In this document: positions 60,093 through 64,000 of the stretch, piece after piece | Layout of the letters: every line of letters begins with the position of its first letter | Position numbering within the stretch: position 1 is the first letter of the stretch | DNA from: Bacteroidales bacterium | Lineage (GTDB): Bacteria > Bacteroidota > Bacteroidia > Bacteroidales > WCHB1-69 | Assembly: GCA_017962845.1 (NCBI GenBank) | Contig: JAGCUN010000026.1 | Span: 1 to 64,000 of the forward strand | Length of the DNA: 64,000 nt | Direction: 5' to 3' | The notes under the pieces: generated by a model | What the model saw: only the letters and a program-made list of their open reading frames with translations | The model's database searches: none | What the model was told of the DNA's origin: nothing | Translations under genes and position numbers: made by a program

Positions 60093-61421
60093 TTAATTTT
60101 CTTGTCCCATCAAAGCCTCCAGCTCAGTCTTGGCGGTCAGGAAGTTGTAGATGGATTGGTGATACAGCAGCTGCGACTGGGTGAGGGCGAGTTCGGCAGA
60201 GTTGAGGTCTAACCATGTGGCCATACCCACCTCAAATTGCTTCTGCACGATGTCGTATGCGCGCTGTGCCTGCATCATCGTCTCCTTGTTGGAGGTAACA
60301 TCCTCCAAGGCATTGCGGATGTTCGACAGGTTGTTGTTCACACTTACCCGCAGGTTGTTCTCCACATATTTACGCTGCTCCTCGAGGTTGTCGATGGCTA
60401 AACGCGTCTCCTTGATTTTGTATGAAGTTCCAATCCAAGAGGTGATGGGCACGTTGAGCGACAAACCCACTACGGCGTAAGGGAACCAGTTGTAGTTGGC
60501 GAAGTCGAAGTCGTTGGCCATGGTCATATATTGCGCGTTTCCGCTAAAAGCCAGCGTGGGACAAGCCGATGCCTTGATGAGTTTCACGCTCATGTCAAGA
60601 CTGTTTTTCGACAAATCGAGCTGTTGGAGGTCGCTGTTGTTGGCCAAGGATACGTTTTGGGCTTCAGGTACTTGGTAACCGAGCATCTCATCTTCAAAAT
60701 CCGAAAGTTGACCATCGAAAATAATCGGTTCATTGACATCTACTCCGATAAGCACCTTGAGCATCATGGTGGCGAGCTGTACGGTGTTCTCAGCAGCGGT
60801 GAGCTGGGGCTTCTGGTTTTTCACCTGCACATCGGCACGCAGCTTGTCGAAGTCGGAGGCCAGTCCCTGCTCGTACTTGGAGTTGATGTTCTCAGCCGTG
60901 TATTGCACATTTTCGTAATTGACCAGGAGCACGCGGTACGAGTCTTTGGCCAACAGCATCCCGTAATAGGCTTTCTTCACCTCATTGACCAACGAAATTC
61001 TGGAAGAACGGGCGCTTTCCATCGCGGCTTCTATATCCAACTGCGAGAGTTTCAGGTTGTACCAAGTGGGGGCCGCCACCAAAGGCAGTGAGAAGTTGAT
61101 GCCGGCGGAGTAGTTGTTGCTCGTTCCCACCTCAATGGTCATCGGGTTGCCACCCATCTCCATGGTCATCTTCTGCTTTTTCACCGTGCGCTGGTAACTT
61201 CCACTGGCCGCCACTGTCGGAAACAAAGCGGCAATCTGTTCATCTTTGGAATACTTTTTTGACTCAATATTCCGATTGGCAATCTTGATGGTAGGATTAT
61301 CATTCAGCGCTATCTCAATGGCCTGCTGTAAATTAACATGTACAGAGTCCTGGGCCTGTAGTAGGAAGGGGATGAGAAAACATCCGAAAATCAAAAGGCT
61401 GCGTCGTGTCATATTATTCAT
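60093..61421 (-). CDS. TolC family outer-membrane factor
   Basis: A 442-residue outer-membrane exit duct. Start ATG 61421 (MNNMTRRSLL); a TTG six bases upstream and an ATG nine bases downstream are alternatives. The signal peptide ends at LLQAQ. The two structural repeats with long helices are clear: AIEIALNDNPTIKIANRNIESKKYSKDEQIAALFPTV (first) and SLANNSDLQQLDLSKNSLDMSVKLIKASACPTLAF (second), and LALTQSQLLYHQSIYNFLTAKTELEAL at the end. It forms a two-gene unit with the adaptor downstream, without a pump gene nearby. Confidence 0.93.
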   Translation of the reverse strand: MNNMTRRSLLIFGCFLIPFLLQAQDSVHVNLQQAIEIALNDNPTIKIANRNIESKKYSKDEQIAALFPTVAASGSYQRTVKKQKMTMEMGGNPMTIEVGTSNNYSAGINFSLPLVAAPTWYNLKLSQLDIEAAMESARSSRISLVNEVKKAYYGMLLAKDSYRVLLVNYENVQYTAENINSKYEQGLASDFDKLRADVQVKNQKPQLTAAENTVQLATMMLKVLIGVDVNEPIIFDGQLSDFEDEMLGYQVPEAQNVSLANNSDLQQLDLSKNSLDMSVKLIKASACPTLAFSGNAQYMTMANDFDFANYNWFPYAVVGLSLNVPITSWIGTSYKIKETRLAIDNLEEQRKYVENNLRVSVNNNLSNIRNALEDVTSNKETMMQAQRAYDIVQKQFEVGMATWLDLNSAELALTQSQLLYHQSIYNFLTAKTELEALMGQEN

Positions 61422-61478
61422 TAACAAATTTATTATTAACGTACAAAAACGGAATTTCTTTTATCAGATAACTGAATT

Positions 61479-62402
61479 TTATGCTTGATTGACATTATTC
61501 TTATGGGAAGACCTGTAAATGAGATAGATAAAAAAGACAAGGAAGAGCAGGGCGACTATGGTGGAGAGGATACTGGAAAAGGTAAAGTTTTCTTCAGTAA
61601 TCGTGCCATTGACGGTGACGATGTGTTGGATGATAATGGATAAGGCATTATGCAAAAAATGGGCCAAAATGGGCACCCATAGCGAGCCGCTCCATACCAA
61701 CAGATAGCCCAGGTAAACGCCCAACAGCCAGCGCGCCACAAAACCATCGATTTGCAGATGGATAGCGCTGAAAATGAAGCCCGTAACCCATATCGCGGCA
61801 TGGGAGTTTTTGAACCAGTGGTGAAGCAACTGCTGTAGCGACCCCCTGAAGAATAACTCCTCGCTCACCGCCGGCAGCAAGGCGCATACCAACAAGTTGA
61901 GTATCAGGGTGCTGATATGGGTGTCAGCGGTCATCATCTCCAGAACATGGTCAACGGAGTCCTGCTGCTCGTGCATCAACTTCTCCCATTTCGCCATGAA
62001 ATCGGGCCATGGCACTAATTTGCCCAACTCCACCACCATGCCAGCTATGGGCAAGATGCATAACGATGCCGCCGCCACATAGAGGAGGGTCATGCCATTG
62101 TTGGGGCGACAATCGGCCTGACTATAGCTGAACCACCGCCTCCGCTGCAGGTAGGAGAACAACAATGCGGGCACTAAAAAAACGCCTATTGCATTGAAAA
62201 GCTGCATAAAACGATAGTATCCAGGAGTGAGCTCATCCATGTCTTCCCCCCAAATGCCATACGATAGCAGCAACCCGAACAGACTGATGACGATGCCGCA
62301 TCCAAAAATCAGCAATACCATATATAATAATTGTATGGCAGGGTGCTTGCCCTCCAAGATGGGCTTTTTGATCAACTGTGTGTCGGGGGTATTATCGTTC
62401 AT
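61479..62402 (-). CDS. CPBP family intramembrane metalloprotease
   Basis: A 307-residue membrane protein with about eight hydrophobic segments. The CPBP/CAAX-protease motifs are present: E181-E182-x3-R186 (SEELFFRGSL), H215 in FSAIHLQ, and H248 in ILAHFLHNAL, which together bind the catalytic zinc. Family members cleave prenylated or other membrane proteins; bacterial ones have diverse or unknown substrates. Its start overlaps the stop of the PorE-like gene by 11 bp (62392-62402), so it is translationally linked to it. Confidence 0.92.
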   Translation of the reverse strand: MNDNTPDTQLIKKPILEGKHPAIQLLYMVLLIFGCGIVISLFGLLLSYGIWGEDMDELTPGYYRFMQLFNAIGVFLVPALLFSYLQRRRWFSYSQADCRPNNGMTLLYVAAASLCILPIAGMVVELGKLVPWPDFMAKWEKLMHEQQDSVDHVLEMMTADTHISTLILNLLVCALLPAVSEELFFRGSLQQLLHHWFKNSHAAIWVTGFIFSAIHLQIDGFVARWLLGVYLGYLLVWSGSLWVPILAHFLHNALSIIIQHIVTVNGTITEENFTFSSILSTIVALLFLVFFIYLIYRSSHKNNVNQA

Positions 62403-64000
62403 AAATCAAAAATACAGTTCTACGGTTTTTGGCTCTTCCTTCTTCCGTGCTATTGGTGGCGATGGGTTTGCTTTCGCCATAGCCTTTATAGCGGATTCTA
62501 TTTTTGGGTATTCCTTTTTCTATCAAATAGTTATAAACAGACTGTGCGCGCTTGTCGGAAAGAATCAGATTGTCGTTGTCGTTGCCGATGTTGTCGGTAT
62601 GGCCCTGAATCTCCGCCTTCACAGTAGGGTTGTGTTCCAAAAAGTCGGCGAAGAGGTCGATCAGCCGCTTCGACTCATCAGTGAGCGTGTAAGAGTTGGT
62701 GGCGAAGAAGATGTCGTGCAGGTCGCACACTTTTCCGACCTCAATGCGCTTCACTTCCGCATCGGAGGTGATTACCGGTGCGGGGGCGGGCTCCACGGTC
62801 ACCAGCTTGGTATCGTAGGCATAGCCGTCCTGCTTGATGTTGACAATCAGGTTCTGCGGCTTTTCCTGGTTCACCTGCGCGGCCACCGCGTACTGTCCGG
62901 TATTGGCATTGGCCGTGGTGGTGGCAATGATGTTCGACTCCTCATCGCGCAGTTCCACCACCGCACTCACCAACTCCTGGTCGTCGGTGTTCACCGTCCC
63001 CTTCACAATCACCATGCTCTTAGGTCGCGCCTCCTCGTAAAGGGTAAACTCATAGATATTCCAATCCTCAGAATTGAGACTATTGGAGGAAAAATAAGCG
63101 GTTTTGCCGTCCAAACTGACGAAAAAGTCCACATCATCGTTCTCTGAGTTGATGGGGTAGCCGATGTTGACAGGCTTGCTCCACTTGTTGTTCTCATCGA
63201 GTTTGGAGTAGAAGATGTCCATGCCGCCAAGGCCAGGACGGGCATCGGTGACAGACGATGAGAAGTAGAGGGTGCGGCTGTCGGTGTGGAGGAACGGAGA
63301 CCTTTCGTTGCCTTTGGTGTTGATGATGGGGCCGAGGTTGACGGGCACCTGCCAGTTGCCGTTGGCATCGCGCTCGCTCATCCAGATGTCGGAGCCGCCG
63401 TACCCGCCCGGCCGGTCGGAGGCGAAAAAGAGAATGTTGCCGTCAGAGCTGAGCGTCGGCTGTGACTCCCACGAGTTCTCACGATTCACCTTGTTGCCCA
63501 GCGAGCGCGGATCCGACCACTCCAAACCATTCCACTTCGAACAGAAAAGGTCATAGTTGGGGTAGACGAATTCTTTGCCCTGCTCATCCTTCCCCTTCAC
63601 CTCATGCACCATCGCGAAAATAAGCATGTCGTTGGCCAAATTGATGGTGGGACTCCCCTCCCCGCTCGACTCGTTAAAGGGAGATGGGAGAGGTCGTCCT
63701 GACTCGTATCCGCCGTTGCCGGTCTGCCGGCTGTACGAGAAAAACTCACGGTCGGAAGTCTCGTTGCCAAAGGCGGTCTGCTGCGTGTACGGCTGCCGCC
63801 GCGTGAAGTAAAAATACTCCCCATCGGGTGAAATGGTCGCCAAATACTCATCGTACTTCGTCGAGATGCCCGGCACCGGCTTCGGATCGAAAGGCACCGG
63901 GTTGTTGAGCAGCTGCGAAAAAACTTTCGACGACTTGATGATCTGCTCCGCATGAACCAGCTGTTCCTCGTCTTTCACCAAGTCGGGATTGTCGAGCAGA
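62392..64000 (-). CDS. PorE-like T9SS envelope protein (propeller, CRD, OmpA), 5' end outside window
   Basis: The minus-strand frame runs open to the window edge, with LDNPDLVKDEEQL upstream of an internal GTG at 63981, so the N-terminus is missing. Visible order: the end of a TPR-like helical part; a PD40/WD40-like propeller (~40-330: STKYDEYLATISPDGEYFYFTRR, then SPTINLANDMLIFA, QPTLSSDGNILFFASDRPGGYGGSDIW and so on); a carboxypeptidase-regulatory-like domain (VIVKGTVNTDDQELVSAVVELRD); and an OmpA domain with HTDNIGNDNDNLILSDKRAQSVYNYL that binds peptidoglycan. This order (TPR-propeller-CRD-OmpA) is that of PorE, needed for T9SS secretion in Porphyromonas gingivalis. Paralogues with this build exist, so PorE is a likely rather than certain name. 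Confidence 0.8.
   Translation of the reverse strand, partial: LLDNPDLVKDEEQLVHAEQIIKSSKVFSQLLNNPVPFDPKPVPGISTKYDEYLATISPDGEYFYFTRRQPYTQQTAFGNETSDREFFSYSRQTGNGGYESGRPLPSPFNESSGEGSPTINLANDMLIFAMVHEVKGKDEQGKEFVYPNYDLFCSKWNGLEWSDPRSLGNKVNRENSWESQPTLSSDGNILFFASDRPGGYGGSDIWMSERDANGNWQVPVNLGPIINTKGNERSPFLHTDSRTLYFSSSVTDARPGLGGMDIFYSKLDENNKWSKPVNIGYPINSENDDVDFFVSLDGKTAYFSSNSLNSEDWNIYEFTLYEEARPKSMVIVKGTVNTDDQELVSAVVELRDEESNIIATTTANANTGQYAVAAQVNQEKPQNLIVNIKQDGYAYDTKLVTVEPAPAPVITSDAEVKRIEVGKVCDLHDIFFATNSYTLTDESKRLIDLFADFLEHNPTVKAEIQGHTDNIGNDNDNLILSDKRAQSVYNYLIEKGIPKNRIRYKGYGESKPIATNSTEEGRAKNRRTVFLIYER

Overview
The window looks like chromosome from an anaerobic or microaerophilic Bacteroidota, most likely Bacteroidales. 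The evidence is: several cell-surface proteins carrying type IX secretion (T9SS) C-terminal sorting domains; a PorE-like T9SS envelope protein at the right edge; families largely confined to the phylum (DUF4290, DUF4249, FISUMP); the zapA - structured RNA - rny order; and promoters of the Bacteroidota type (-33 TTG, about 19-21 bp, -7 TAnnTTTG) in front of many genes. No insertion sequence, prophage, integrase or CRISPR array was seen.

Layout. 1-5.5 kb: a truncated M6-like metalloprotease and a T9SS type A protein in one minus-strand unit, then an exported protein of unknown function. 5.5-10.7 kb: a CoA-transferase/hydrolase, alaS and single-chain serine dehydratase. 10.9-16.9 kb: grpE, dnaJ, an EF-G paralogue with an altered GTPase centre, rplY (L25/Ctc) and dusB. 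16.9-25.5 kb: two large type B-sorted surface proteins around an ADP-forming acetyl-CoA synthetase, then prmC. 25.7-30.4 kb: a lipoprotein esterase, a lipoprotein whose von Willebrand A (vWA) domain appears circularly permuted, lysine 2,3-aminomutase and tRNA-Val. 30.4-37.8 kb: rubrerythrin, the SRP RNA gene, a Sua5/TsaC protein, a flippase, a methyltransferase, a double-phosphatase/FISUMP fusion and an exported protein. 37.9-41.5 kb: zapA and its coiled-coil partner, a probable 6S RNA, RNase Y and a glycosyltransferase. 41.6-51 kb: a promoter-to-terminator unit with a 30-codon ORF, a DUF4143 ATPase behind three 33-bp-spaced direct repeats, a SpoU methyltransferase, a TonB-dependent receptor, a lytic transglycosylase, uvrA and a DUF4249 lipoprotein. 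51-64 kb: a lamin-tail/type B surface protein, a NatA/NatB-like ABC exporter with DUF4290, a KamB-like ATPase, mreB, a membrane-fusion protein with TolC, a CPBP protease and PorE.

How the genes may work together. Serine dehydratase, lysine 2,3-aminomutase, the KamB-like ATPase, the acyl-CoA transferase and ADP-forming acetyl-CoA synthetase would suit an amino-acid fermenter that makes ATP from acyl-CoA, though they are scattered and the lysine pathway core is not here. The surface proteins (metalloprotease, CUB-like, nidogen-like, lamin-tail, SprB-like and PKD modules) would be exported by the T9SS to which PorE belongs.

Most notable: the permuted vWA lipoprotein (27594-28727), the tandem phosphatase with one dead-looking copy fused to FISUMP (34009-36036), the EF-G paralogue lacking the switch II histidine (13043-15172), the nested 8-bp/64-bp tandem repeat (27379-27546), the repeat-controlled ATPase promoter (41794-41886), and three RNA genes (tRNA-Val, SRP RNA, probable 6S RNA).
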